Source of the DNA: DASUCS01 sp041166745
Lineage (GTDB): Bacteria > Actinomycetota > Acidimicrobiia > Acidimicrobiales > JACDCH01
Direction: 5' to 3'
NCBI GenBank assembly: GCA_041166745.1
Contig: JBEEGH010000029.1
Coordinates: 244,846-308,845 of the forward strand
Length of the DNA stretch: 64,000 bases
The notes under the pieces are model-generated. The model worked only from the letters and a program-made list of their open reading frames with translations. It made no database searches and was not told the DNA's origin. Of the stretch, positions 1 through 8,914 are shown piece by piece (the stretch's first letter is position 1; each line of letters starts with the position of its first letter). A program made the translations under genes and the position numbers.

Positions 1-1
1 C

Positions 2-640
2 GATCGAGCGCTGGGTCTCACCGCCGACGTGGCCGTCGAGGCCGACATCGTCAATGTGGTCGAACGCACCGAGGAGCATTTTGGGCCGGTCGACCTGTTC
101 TGTTCGAACGCGGGCATCGGTGGCGGCGGAGGCGTCGACGCATCCGATGAGGTGTGGAACGACATCTGGGCGATCAACGTGATGGCCCACGTGTATGCAG
201 CTCGGGCGGTGCTGCCGTCGATGCTCGCAAAGGGTGACGGCTATCTCCTGAACACTGCCTCGGCGGCGGGCCTGCTCACGAACATCGGCAACGCGCCGTA
301 CACGACCACCAAGCACGCGGCCGTCGGCCTGGCCGAGTGGCTGGCGATCACCTATGGCGACAAGGGCATCAAGGTGTCGTGCCTCTGCCCGCAAGGCGTG
401 AAGACGAACATGCTGCTCGGCGCGCCGGGAGATCCGTCGACTGAAGTCGTTCTCGCGCAAGGCGCGATCGAGCCGGAAGAGCTCGCTGAAGCTGTGATCC
501 AGGGACTCAAGGCGGAGACGTTCCTGATCCTCCCCCATCCTGAGGTTGCCGACTATGTGCGGCGCAAGGCCGATGACCGCGACCGGTGGATCACCGGGAT
601 GCGTCGCCTCCAGGCGAAGATCTACGAGCAACTGGCTTGA
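2..640 (+). CDS. SDR family oxidoreductase (5' end outside window)
   Basis: Short-chain dehydrogenase/reductase, an NAD(P)-dependent cytosolic oxidoreductase of unknown substrate. The reading frame is open to the left edge, so the nucleotide-binding TGxxxGxG start of the fold is missing. The visible part has the CSNAG motif, the active-site serine in NTASAAG and the catalytic YTTTK (YxxxK) at about bases 299-313. The last 60 residues are the usual substrate loop. The stop TGA overlaps the TTG start of the next gene (TTGA). The family is certain; the substrate cannot be told. Confidence 0.9.
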   Translation, partial: DRALGLTADVAVEADIVNVVERTEEHFGPVDLFCSNAGIGGGGGVDASDEVWNDIWAINVMAHVYAARAVLPSMLAKGDGYLLNTASAAGLLTNIGNAPYTTTKHAAVGLAEWLAITYGDKGIKVSCLCPQGVKTNMLLGAPGDPSTEVVLAQGAIEPEELAEAVIQGLKAETFLILPHPEVADYVRRKADDRDRWITGMRRLQAKIYEQLA

Positions 641-2466
641 TCCGTCACTTTCTCGCGGCACTCGCGGTCGCGCTCACGGTCATGGTCGTCGACGCATCGC
701 CTGCGGTGTCGTTGCCGTGCGGCGATGCGCACGACGCGACGAGTACGGATGCCGTGCTCAATCCCGACGGTTCGATGGATGTCGTCGAGACGCTCTCGTT
801 CGACTTCGACTCGGGCTGCCATGGTGGGTTCCGGCAGATCGACCACGTCGGTGTCGGGTCCGAGGACGACCTCGGTTCGACCCTTTTCGACATCGGACCG
901 CTCACCGTCACCGAGCACGGCGAATCCGTCCCGATCGCCGACTCGGGCCCGGGCTTCGTGAAATGGGGTGAGGCGAGCGTGACCATCTCGGGCCATCACG
1001 TATACGAGCTCACCTATCACGTTCAGAACGCGGTGGCCGTCAGCCCGGACGTCGCTGTCTTGTACTGGCAGTTCCTCGGCACCGGCTCGCCGCATCAAGA
1101 CCATGTCGACGTCACGATCCACACCCCCGGTTTCGGGGGCAACCTGAGGATCTTCGTGCACGGCGCGCTGAACGGCGTGTCGTCGATCGTGGGCCCCGAC
1201 GTGCACCTGAGCGTCGACGACAGTCCGGCGGGGACGAAGGTCGAGGTGCGGATGCTCGAGCCATCCACCGACTTCGCCGTCCCTCCAGCGGGCCCCGCCC
1301 TCGAGCAGGCCATCCTCGACAAGGAGGCCGTACTCGCCGACGCGGCCAACCAACGGCGAGCCGAGTTGCGCGACGAGCTCACCCGCGAGGAGAACCAGAA
1401 GAAGGCTGGCAACATCGCCAGCCCGATCCTCGCCGTTCTCGGCCTCCTTGCCTTCGCCGGCATCTTCTTCAAGTGGGGCAAGGAGCCACCGCCCCCCGAC
1501 GACATCAGCGAGTACTTCCGAGACATTCCTGAGGATCCGCCGGCGGTGTGTCAGGCGGTGCGGTCATTCGGGTCGGTCACGAACGACGCGTTTCCGGCGA
1601 CCCTCATCGACCTTGCGCAGCGCGGCTGGCTCACGATCACGGAGGAGCACGGCGAGACGGCCGTGCTCCATCGCGACACGATCGACTACCGCTTCACGCG
1701 CACACCCAAGGACGATGCGCCGCTGACCGATTACGAGTCCAAGCTGCTGTGGCGGTTGTTCCCGAACGGCGGCACGATCACGCAGTCCGAACTGGTCGAG
1801 GACGCGAAGTCGACACCGAAGGCTTCGGCCGCATGGTTGGACGACTTCAAAGGCTCGATCCACGCCGACTTCACGAGGCGCGGCTACGTCGACAGCGGGC
1901 ATCTCCAGAAGTGGCTGCTGCACCTCCTCACGATCGCGGTGGTCGGCGGGGCCGGCGTGCTCGCCGTCGCTCTCGGCGCGCTGCTCGGATGGGTGGCGAT
2001 CGCGGTCGCGGTGGTGCTCCTGCTGCTGTCGGGATTGCTCCGGCAGCGCACAAAGGCCGGCGCGCGCAAGCTTGCAGAAGTCGACGGGCTCGCTCGCTTC
2101 CTCAGGGATTTCTCGCGGTTGCCAGATGAAGCGCATACCGGTGATCTCATCCTGTACGAGCGCTACCTCGTCTACGCCGTCGCTCTCGGTGTCGCCGGAG
2201 AGCTCGTCGAGGGCCTCCGCGTGCGCTTTCCGCAGTTCGCCGAACCGAGCAGCGGCTTCGCCACCTGGTACGTGGTCGGCAGCATGGCCGGATACTCCAA
2301 CATGGGTCGGCTCGACAGCATCGGCACGATCGGATCGTTCGCCAGCGAGTTCTCCAGCGCTACGGCGGCCGCGTTCTCACCGCCATCGAGCTCGTCAGGG
2401 GCCGGCGGTGGCTTCTCCGGCGGAGGTGGTGGCGGCGGAGGTGGTGGCGGCAGCGGGGGCTGGTGA
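637..2466 (+). CDS. DUF2207 domain membrane protein
   Basis: Predicted membrane protein of the DUF2207 family, 609 residues. It has an N-terminal signal sequence (residues 3-25), an extracytoplasmic beta-rich DUF2207 domain, a transmembrane helix near 258-278, a cytoplasmic part, two more helices near 427-468 and a C-terminal tail that ends in a run of glycines before Ser-Gly-Gly-Trp, which is typical of the family. I chose TTG 637 because it overlaps the upstream stop (TTGA) and starts directly with the signal peptide; the open frame extends further up, inside the SDR gene. Function unknown; roles in the envelope are only inferred for the family. Confidence 0.85.
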   Translation: MIRHFLAALAVALTVMVVDASPAVSLPCGDAHDATSTDAVLNPDGSMDVVETLSFDFDSGCHGGFRQIDHVGVGSEDDLGSTLFDIGPLTVTEHGESVPIADSGPGFVKWGEASVTISGHHVYELTYHVQNAVAVSPDVAVLYWQFLGTGSPHQDHVDVTIHTPGFGGNLRIFVHGALNGVSSIVGPDVHLSVDDSPAGTKVEVRMLEPSTDFAVPPAGPALEQAILDKEAVLADAANQRRAELRDELTREENQKKAGNIASPILAVLGLLAFAGIFFKWGKEPPPPDDISEYFRDIPEDPPAVCQAVRSFGSVTNDAFPATLIDLAQRGWLTITEEHGETAVLHRDTIDYRFTRTPKDDAPLTDYESKLLWRLFPNGGTITQSELVEDAKSTPKASAAWLDDFKGSIHADFTRRGYVDSGHLQKWLLHLLTIAVVGGAGVLAVALGALLGWVAIAVAVVLLLLSGLLRQRTKAGARKLAEVDGLARFLRDFSRLPDEAHTGDLILYERYLVYAVALGVAGELVEGLRVRFPQFAEPSSGFATWYVVGSMAGYSNMGRLDSIGTIGSFASEFSSATAAAFSPPSSSSGAGGGFSGGGGGGGGGGGSGGW

Positions 2467-3539
2467 TGGGCGACGCGGAGACTCGCGCCATCTACGAGCA
2501 GCAAGCGGACCGTTGGGTGGAGCGTCGGAAACCACTTCGGCTGCACAGCGCGCAGTCGTTCGTGGAACGAACGGAAGGGCCGACCGTCGATCTCGGGTGC
2601 GGACCCGGTTGGTACGCGGCGGCGTTGCAACCACCCGTGGTGGCGATGGACTTCGCGCTCTCAATGCTCGGAATCACGAAGACGAATGCACCCGACGCGC
2701 AGCGCGTCCAAGGCGATCTCCAGGCGCTGCCGTTCCGGCGGGGCACATTCGCGTCAGCCTGGGCGAGCCACAGCTATCTGCACGTTCCGAGCATCCACCT
2801 CCCGCTCGCACTTGCAGACCTTCACGGTTCCATGCGCGTCGGCGGCCGGTTCCTCATGCGGGTCGCGGGTGGAGTCGAAGAAGGGCGGCGCCTCCGTGAG
2901 AACGACGACTTCCCCGGCCGTCTGTTTGCACTCTGGGACGTTGACCACCTGGCCGAGATCGTCCGAGGCGCGGGCTTCGACATCGAACGGCTCGAGGTCG
3001 AGTCGCATCCGACTCATGAGGAGTCCATCGAGATCGAAGCGATCCGCGGCCGAACGCTGGCCGACGTCGTCGGCCCGGACATGCGCGTGCTCGTGTGCGG
3101 CCTGAACCCGAGCCTCAACGCCGCTGACGCGGGAGTGGGGTTCGCTCGACCAGGCAACCGTTTCTGGCCCGCTGCGATCGCCGCCTCACTGGTGTCGGTC
3201 GACCGCGATCCATGGCACGCGCTGCGGCATCACGGCATTGGCTTCACCGATCTCGTCAAGCGCGCCACGGTTGGTGCCGCGGAGCTGTCAAACGAGGAGT
3301 ACCGCACGGGGTTCGCTCGTCTCGAACGACTGGCGGCGTGGCTCGAGCCCGGGGTCGTGGCCTTCGTAGGGCTTGCCGGCTGGCGCGCAGCCGTCGATCG
3401 CAAGGCGGCGGCCGGTCCGCAAGAACGAGCCGTCGGCGGACGACCGGTGTACGTCATGCCGTCGAGCAGTGGCTTGAACGCGCGGTCGTCCGTCGGGTCG
3501 TTGGCCGAGCATCTGCGCGCTGCACTCGCGTTGACCTAG
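2466..3539 (+). CDS. Fusion of SAM methyltransferase and Mug-type DNA glycosylase
   Basis: A 357-residue two-domain protein. Residues 1-200 are a class I SAM-dependent methyltransferase, with motif I VDLGCGPGWY at 40-49 and a post-I acidic region near MDFA. Residues 203-357 are a Mug/TDG-family uracil or G:T mismatch DNA glycosylase: LVCGLNPSLNA (the GxNPG-type motif, about 209-219), GNRFWP (about 230) and PSSSGLNA near the C-terminus, the intercalation loop. Mug proteins usually stand alone at about 165-170 residues. ATG 2466 shares bases with the DUF2207 stop (TGATG); GTG 2463 is an alternative. The fusion could link base excision to methylation of an unknown substrate; that is inference. 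Confidence 0.85.
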   Translation: MGDAETRAIYEQQADRWVERRKPLRLHSAQSFVERTEGPTVDLGCGPGWYAAALQPPVVAMDFALSMLGITKTNAPDAQRVQGDLQALPFRRGTFASAWASHSYLHVPSIHLPLALADLHGSMRVGGRFLMRVAGGVEEGRRLRENDDFPGRLFALWDVDHLAEIVRGAGFDIERLEVESHPTHEESIEIEAIRGRTLADVVGPDMRVLVCGLNPSLNAADAGVGFARPGNRFWPAAIAASLVSVDRDPWHALRHHGIGFTDLVKRATVGAAELSNEEYRTGFARLERLAAWLEPGVVAFVGLAGWRAAVDRKAAAGPQERAVGGRPVYVMPSSSGLNARSSVGSLAEHLRAALALT

Positions 3540-3542
3540 GTT
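3537..3542 (+). promoter_or_regulatory. Leaderless -10 element (TAGGTT)
   Basis: TAGGTT lies 7 bases before ATG 3550 and overlaps the end of the preceding glycosylase stop (TAG). The spacing puts transcription start at or next to the start codon. It is one of a recurring set in this window. Confidence 0.55.
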
Positions 3543-3549
3543 CGCTCGC

Positions 3550-4551
3550 ATGGCTGTGCGACTGGAACCACAAGACGAGTACATGCACGAGCTGGGCCCC
3601 GAGCCGAACTTCAACGAATCGATGTACTTCAACGTGTACGACCCGAAGAGCGAGGTCGGTGGGTTCTTTCGACTCGGCAATCGAGCCAACGAGGGCACGG
3701 GCGAAATGACGTGCTGTATCTACCTTCCCGACGGTCGCGTCGGCTTCATGTTCAAGCGTCCCGACGTGCACAACAACGACGCGTTCGATGCCGCGGGCAT
3801 GCGCTTCGAAGTCGTCACCCCGTTCGAAGAGTTGAACGTGTCGTACTCCGGCAAGGTCGTCATCCTCGACGATCCGCTGCAGATGGCCGACCCGCGTGAA
3901 GCGTTCACCAACAACCCGTACGAGGAGTGCGAGGTGCGGCTCACCTACCGGGGTCTGTCAGCCATGTTCGGCGGCGAGCCCGACGAGCCCCACGAGAAGC
4001 CCGGCGAAGAATTCGCGAAGGGTCACTACGAACAGCTCATCGGCGGACGCGGCACAATCCGCGTCGGCGACCAGGAATGGGCCGTGGACGGGTTCGGGCT
4101 GCGCGACCACTCGTGGGGCCCGCGCTACTGGCAGGCGCCCTGGTACTACCGGTGGCTCACCGCCAACTTCGGCGAGGACTTCGGATTCATGGGGAGCCGC
4201 ATCGCACGGAAAGACGGCCCCGGCACGCGTGGCGGCTTCGTCTGGGACGGCGACAAGTTGCATCTGTGCCACGACTTCGAGATCTCGACGGAGTGGGAGG
4301 GCGACGACCGGTACCACCAGGCGATCACCGCGACGTTGCGCTCGAAGGACAAGGAGTGGTCGGTCTCCGGCAAGGTGCGATCGCTGATTCCGCTGCGCAA
4401 TCGCCGCAAGACACCGGACGGCGAGCAGCTCGTCACTCGGATCAGCGAAGGCCTCACCGAGTGGAAGCTCGATGACGGCCGCATCGGCTACGGCTTGTCC
4501 GAGTACCTCGACCAGATCATCGACGACGCCCCGGTCGGCATCGCCGAATAA
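3550..4551 (+). CDS. DUF7064/CrtC-like lipocalin-fold protein
   Basis: A 333-residue protein that resembles the DUF7064/DUF7065 proteins common in actinobacteria and proteobacteria near fatty-acid and steroid genes; these are distantly related to the AttH/CrtC hydratase lipocalin fold. The tell-tale block is the DHSWGPRYWQ segment at residues 186-196, followed by WYYRW. There is no signal peptide or membrane segment. A leaderless-type promoter (TAGGTT) stands 7 bases before ATG 3550, which supports this start. Substrate unknown. Confidence 0.7.
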   Translation: MAVRLEPQDEYMHELGPEPNFNESMYFNVYDPKSEVGGFFRLGNRANEGTGEMTCCIYLPDGRVGFMFKRPDVHNNDAFDAAGMRFEVVTPFEELNVSYSGKVVILDDPLQMADPREAFTNNPYEECEVRLTYRGLSAMFGGEPDEPHEKPGEEFAKGHYEQLIGGRGTIRVGDQEWAVDGFGLRDHSWGPRYWQAPWYYRWLTANFGEDFGFMGSRIARKDGPGTRGGFVWDGDKLHLCHDFEISTEWEGDDRYHQAITATLRSKDKEWSVSGKVRSLIPLRNRRKTPDGEQLVTRISEGLTEWKLDDGRIGYGLSEYLDQIIDDAPVGIAE

Positions 4552-4624
4552 CGGCCCGCCAACAGCTTTCAGGAGCAATTGCGGCGCGATACGCCACCTT
4601 TCCTCCTTAGAGGAGCGAATGGGG

Positions 4625-4795
4625 TCAGGCGATGTGCGAGTGCTGGCGGCGACGGCCGGTCATGAACGAGCCCCGGTGTCCGCAGTAGCAGACCCAACGC
4701 ACTTCGATCCCGGCCACGGTGTTCCTCAAGGACTCGATGCGGCGCTCAGGCAAGAGCACTTCGCTGCCGTGTTGTGGACACTGGACGCTGAACAT
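4625..4795 (-). CDS. Small conserved Zn-ribbon-like protein
   Basis: A 56-residue protein with a CPQH pair at residues 6-9 and a CYCGH pair at 36-40, spaced as a small zinc-binding ribbon. Many actinobacteria encode proteins of this size and pattern, with no assigned function. The start ATG 4795 is preceded by a strong ribosome binding site (GGAGGAGG, about 10 bases upstream), which separates it from the long antisense frame through the GlxA-type gene. It is divergent from that regulator. A role in nucleic acid or protein binding is only a guess. Confidence 0.65.
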   Translation of the reverse strand: MFSVQCPQHGSEVLLPERRIESLRNTVAGIEVRWVCYCGHRGSFMTGRRRQHSHIA

Positions 4796-4830
4796 GACCT
4801 GATCCTCCTCCTCGATCGCACATCCGGCCA

Positions 4831-4867
4831 GTGGCAGGGATGTACATAACCACATGATTTCTGCCAC
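4831..4867. promoter_or_regulatory. Inverted repeat between divergent genes
   Basis: GTGGCAG (4831-4837) and CTGCCAC (4861-4867) form perfect 7-bp arms around a 23-base spacer, directly before the GlxA-type regulator and upstream of the small Zn-ribbon gene. The position fits an autoregulatory site of an AraC-type regulator; binding is not shown. Confidence 0.35.
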
Positions 4868-4876
4868 ACTGACGTG

Positions 4877-5887
4877 ATGGCGAGCAAGCGAATAACGCCG
4901 CGAGGCCCTCGGTCTGTGAGATCCCCCCACGTCGTTGCCGCATTGGTGACCCACGGCGTCGCTCCGTTCGAGCTCGCGGTCATCTGTGAGGTCTTCGGAT
5001 TCGAGCGACCCGAGATCATCGATCCGTGGCCGTACCAGCTCGTCATCGCATCGCCGGACGGTCCACGCGTGCAGACGAACCAGTGCTTCGCCATCGACAG
5101 TGTGCGTCCGCTGTCCGCGCTCGACCGCGCCGACACGATCATCGTGCCGGCCTGGTCCGGCGACGCCTCGCTCACGCCGCCCGAACCGATGGTCGCCGCG
5201 CTGCGGAAGGCCTACCGGCGCGGCGCGCGCCTCATGAGCGTGTGCTCGGGCGCGTTCGCGCTCGCCCACGCCGGCCTCCTCGACGGTCGGCGCGCGACGA
5301 CGCATTGGATGTACACCGACCGACTCGCCGCGGCCTTCCCGAGCATCGACGTCGATCCCGACGTGTTGTATGTCGACGAGGGCCAGATCCTGACGTCGGC
5401 CGGCACTGCCGCGGGTATCGACCTGTGCCTGCATGTCGTGCGTCTCGACCACGGCGTCGAGGTGGCCAATGCCGTGGCGCGGAGAATGGTCGTGCCTCCG
5501 CATCGAGATGGCGGACAGGCGCAATTCATCAAGGCGCCGATCGAAGCCGACGACGGCAACGATCCCCTGGCCGCCACGCTCGACTGGGTGCTCGAGCATC
5601 TCGACGAGCCGCTCACCGTCGAGGTGATGTCACGACGCGCCTTGACGAGTCCGCGCACGTTCGCCCGGCGTTTCCGATCCGTGACGGGCACCACGCCGTT
5701 GCAATGGCTGCTCCGGCAACGGATCCTCCATGCGCAGGGACTGCTCGAGAGCACCGACCTTCCGGTCGAGCTGATCGCGCAACGTTGTGGATTCGGGTCC
5801 GCGTCCGTCCTGCGCACCCACTTCAGGCGAGTGCTCGACACCTCGCCGTTGGCCTACCGCCACACGTTCCGCGAAGTCGCGTCCTGA
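4877..5887 (+). CDS. GlxA/FtrA-type transcriptional regulator (DJ-1/PfpI + AraC)
   Basis: Transcription factor of about 336 residues. The N-terminal DJ-1/PfpI-like domain (residues 15-190) carries the conserved elbow SVCSGAFALA with Cys near 123. The C-terminal AraC/XylS double helix-turn-helix spans about 230-330, with the typical RTFARRF and AQRCGFGS segments. Proteins of this type activate or repress nearby catabolic genes in response to small molecules. ATG 4877 is preceded in frame by GTG 4874. Its stop overlaps the start of the thioesterase gene (TGATG), so the two are likely cotranscribed and the thioesterase is a candidate target. Confidence 0.85.
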   Translation: MASKRITPRGPRSVRSPHVVAALVTHGVAPFELAVICEVFGFERPEIIDPWPYQLVIASPDGPRVQTNQCFAIDSVRPLSALDRADTIIVPAWSGDASLTPPEPMVAALRKAYRRGARLMSVCSGAFALAHAGLLDGRRATTHWMYTDRLAAAFPSIDVDPDVLYVDEGQILTSAGTAAGIDLCLHVVRLDHGVEVANAVARRMVVPPHRDGGQAQFIKAPIEADDGNDPLAATLDWVLEHLDEPLTVEVMSRRALTSPRTFARRFRSVTGTTPLQWLLRQRILHAQGLLESTDLPVELIAQRCGFGSASVLRTHFRRVLDTSPLAYRHTFREVAS

Positions 5888-6699
5888 TGTCGGGGTTCTC
5901 CACGCTCACCGCTGTCGCGCGGGACGACACCGACACCTTCTCGCTCGACGTCGATGCTTCGTCGTTCATCGCCCGCGGACCGAACGGTGGTTACATCGCC
6001 GCGGTCCTGTTGCGCGCGCTGCTGGCGCGGATCGACGATCTCGACGGTGGAGCCGCGACCCGCGCACCTCGCTCGCTCACGGTGCACTACCCCGCGCCGC
6101 CGCGGACGGGTGCGGCAGTGATCACCACCGAAGTCATCCGAGCCGGCCGCTCGCTCGTGACGTGCGCCGCCCGGCTCACGCAGGAAGGCAAGCCGATGGC
6201 CACGGCCCTCGCCGCATTCTCGCCCGCGTGGCCAGGCGAGGCCTGGAACGACCGCCGACCTCCCGACGCCCCGCCGGCCGAGACGGTCACACACGGCGGG
6301 CTCGAGCGTCCACCGCTGCCGTTCCTCGACTACTGGGACCACCGCTTCACCCGTGGCCGGGTGGTCGATCAAACGGGTCCGGCCGAAACGCAGGGATGGA
6401 TCCGGCTCGCCGAGCCCGAGCCGATCGACGGCCCTGTCGTGGCGGCGATGACCGACGCGTTCCCTCCGGCCGTGTTCACCCGCGCCGCGCCTCCCATTCC
6501 GGTGCCGACCGTCGACCTGACGATTCACTTCCGCGTGGGGCTTCCCATGGTGGGCCTCGAATCCGACGATTTCGTGCTCGGCCAGTTCCGCACTCGTACC
6601 GTCGCCGACGGCTTTCTCGAGGAGGACGGTGAGCTCTGGAGCGCCGATGGCACATTGGTTGCACAGAGCAGGCAACTGGCAATTATGTTGCCGGGCTGA
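5887..6699 (+). CDS. Acyl-CoA thioesterase family protein (double hotdog)
   Basis: A 270-residue protein with two hotdog halves, as in TesB/acyl-CoA thioesterase II-like proteins; it would hydrolyse an acyl-CoA in the cytosol. The first half opens with the GPNGGYIAAVLLRAL helix (residues 32-46), and LTVHYPAPP forms the following strand. The second half contains VDLTIHFR. ATG 5887 overlaps the stop of the upstream regulator by one base; the open frame further upstream is a shadow of that gene. Chain length preference cannot be told. Confidence 0.8.
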   Translation: MSGFSTLTAVARDDTDTFSLDVDASSFIARGPNGGYIAAVLLRALLARIDDLDGGAATRAPRSLTVHYPAPPRTGAAVITTEVIRAGRSLVTCAARLTQEGKPMATALAAFSPAWPGEAWNDRRPPDAPPAETVTHGGLERPPLPFLDYWDHRFTRGRVVDQTGPAETQGWIRLAEPEPIDGPVVAAMTDAFPPAVFTRAAPPIPVPTVDLTIHFRVGLPMVGLESDDFVLGQFRTRTVADGFLEEDGELWSADGTLVAQSRQLAIMLPG

Positions 6700-6733
6700 T
6701 TCTTCACTCCGGGGCGGAGACAGGCGGAAGGCA

Positions 6734-8914
6734 ATGCGAGGACGAGTCGGTCCTGCTGTCCTGGCGATTGCGCTCGCGTTCGGGCCGGCGGTGGTCATCG
6801 CAACACCGGCCGCCGCGATGCCGGTGGTCTCGGTCGCCCTCACCGCGGCGCCGGCGGCGGAAGGGCTGCGCTACGAGTCGCATTCGGTCTTCACGCTCGA
6901 CCTCGCAGCACACACCGTGCACGTGCAGGTCGCCATCACGGTCACGAACCAGCAGCCCTCGTACACGAGCGGCGGCATCATCCACCAGTTCTACTTCCCG
7001 CGCATCGGCGTGCCCGTGCTCACCGAGGCGACCAACTTCGCTGCGACCAGGGACACCGGGACGACGCTCAATGTCACCCCCGAGGGCACGCCGTCGCCGC
7101 AGGTCAAGATCGCACTCGTCGATCTGAAGCCGGCGCTGTACTACCCGCAGAGTCAGAGCATCGACTTCGTCTACGACCTGCCGGCGCAACCACCGAGATC
7201 GCCGGGGCTCACGCGTATCAATGATGCCTTCTCGTCGTTCGTCGCCTTCGGGCTCGGCGACGCCGACATCACGAGCGTGCAGATCAACGTCCCGTCATCG
7301 CTCACCACGGAGATCGTCGGCGTCGACATGCGGCGCGAAGTGCACGGCGACCAGACAACGTTCTTCGCCGACGCGATCGCCGACCCCGACACGTGGACAG
7401 CGGCGGTGGACGCGCACAACGACGCGCAACTCGTGCAGAAGGAGGAGTCGGTCGACGGTCAGCGCATCGTGATCAAGAGTTGGCCAGACGACTCGCAGTG
7501 GGCCGACTTCGTCGATGCGCAGCTGACGACCGGTTTGCCGGCGTTGCTCGAGGTGATCGGCCAGCCCTGGCCCGATTCCTCGAACGACCTGACCGTCACC
7601 GAGACGGCCGCGCCGTACCTCTACGGCTACGCCGGCTGGTACGACCCGACGAAGAACTCCGTCGAGATCGGCGATGCGCTCGACGCGATCGTCGTGTTGC
7701 ACGAGATCTCGCACACGTGGTTCAACAAAGACCTCTTCAGGGACCGATGGGTCAACGAAGCCTTCGCCGATGAGTTCGCGGCGAGAGCGCTCGAGAAGAC
7801 CGGCGCACCACTCCAATCGCCCGGCGCCGTCGCGCCCGATTCCCCTGGCGCCTTCAAACTGAACGACTGGAACAAACCCAAGCTGCAGGACAGCTCGAGC
7901 ATCGATGAGGAGCGCTTCGGCTACGACGCGTCGTGGACGGTGTTGCGCACGATCAGCACCGAGGTGGGCATGGACGCGGTCGCGAAGGTGGTGAACGCCG
8001 CCGCGAACAAGTTGCTCGCGTACCAAGGACCTTCCGGCGCGGACAAGACCGAGGCCGTTGCCGGCTCGCACGAGCTGCTGGACTTCCTCGAAGAGGTAGG
8101 GGGTTCGAAGCAAGCGTCGAGCGTGTTCAGTCAGTACGTGCTCACACCGTTCGACGTTGCAGGGCTTCCACAGCGGGACAAGGCAAGGGTCGCCTACCAC
8201 GCATTCGTCGATGGAAGCGGAGGTTGGGGGGCACCCCTCGCCATTCGGGCCGCGATGGGGAGTTGGAACTTCACGAGAGCCACCGACCTGATTCCCGAGG
8301 CGGCCGCGATCTTGCACACGCGCGACGAAATCGCCGACACACTGCGTCCGCTCGGACGGTCGGTGCCCACGGCACTCCAGCAGCACTACGAGAGCGACGG
8401 CGAGTTGAACCTGCGCGCAGTCGCCGACGAGGCGAACCGTGACCTCGAGGCCGCGCACCACCTCGTCGATGCAAACACCGAGGTGCATTCGAGTCACGGG
8501 ATCATCGGGACCTTCGGCCTGTTGTTCGCCGGCGCCGACGACAAGATCCACCGGGCGGAGAGCGCGCTCGACCAGGGCGATGCGGCGGCAGCCATCACGC
8601 TGGCCGACAGCGCTCGTCGCCAGGCCAACGACGCGACGAAGGTCGGCCTGATCCGGCTCGCCGTGGTGCTGATGGTCCTCGCCGCGGCCTACGCCATGTG
8701 GACGTGGGGCCGTCCGTTCGCACTGCGGCGACTCGAGCGCCGCGCCGAAAGCAAGCGCGCCGCGATCATCCCCGCCGCGCCGCAGTGGCCGGAGTGGGCT
8801 CCGCCGCCACCGCCCTACTACCCGGCCGCGCCGCCGTCGTACGAGCCGCCGCCACCGTCGTACGAGCCGCCACCACCGCCGCCACCACCGCCGCCCGAAC
8901 CCGACGAGGCTTAG
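6734..8914 (+). CDS. Secreted, membrane-anchored zinc metallopeptidase (M1-like)
   Basis: A 726-residue gluzincin-type peptidase. Signal peptide at residues 1-27 (ends ...ATPAAAMP), a long beta-rich N-domain, then the zinc site H323-EIS-H327 with WVNEAF and the third ligand E342. Spacing between the second His and the Glu is 14 residues, shorter than the 18 of classical M1. A single transmembrane helix (about 640-657) precedes a Pro-rich cytoplasmic tail with two PPPSYEPPP repeats. ATG 6734 follows a GGCGGAAGG-type ribosome binding site; a longer frame starts within the thioesterase gene and is not favoured. The stop overlaps the convergent LLM gene. Confidence 0.8.
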   Translation: MRGRVGPAVLAIALAFGPAVVIATPAAAMPVVSVALTAAPAAEGLRYESHSVFTLDLAAHTVHVQVAITVTNQQPSYTSGGIIHQFYFPRIGVPVLTEATNFAATRDTGTTLNVTPEGTPSPQVKIALVDLKPALYYPQSQSIDFVYDLPAQPPRSPGLTRINDAFSSFVAFGLGDADITSVQINVPSSLTTEIVGVDMRREVHGDQTTFFADAIADPDTWTAAVDAHNDAQLVQKEESVDGQRIVIKSWPDDSQWADFVDAQLTTGLPALLEVIGQPWPDSSNDLTVTETAAPYLYGYAGWYDPTKNSVEIGDALDAIVVLHEISHTWFNKDLFRDRWVNEAFADEFAARALEKTGAPLQSPGAVAPDSPGAFKLNDWNKPKLQDSSSIDEERFGYDASWTVLRTISTEVGMDAVAKVVNAAANKLLAYQGPSGADKTEAVAGSHELLDFLEEVGGSKQASSVFSQYVLTPFDVAGLPQRDKARVAYHAFVDGSGGWGAPLAIRAAMGSWNFTRATDLIPEAAAILHTRDEIADTLRPLGRSVPTALQQHYESDGELNLRAVADEANRDLEAAHHLVDANTEVHSSHGIIGTFGLLFAGADDKIHRAESALDQGDAAAAITLADSARRQANDATKVGLIRLAVVLMVLAAAYAMWTWGRPFALRRLERRAESKRAAIIPAAPQWPEWAPPPPPYYPAAPPSYEPPPPSYEPPPPPPPPPPEPDEA

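Noticed and set aside
2404..2463. GGC/GGT tract in the DUF2207 gene as a DNA repeat
   Set aside because: It encodes the glycine-rich C-terminal tail typical of this protein family.
8810..8914. CCGCCACCG tract as a microsatellite
   Set aside because: It encodes the Pro-Tyr tail of the metallopeptidase; the repeats are explained at protein level.
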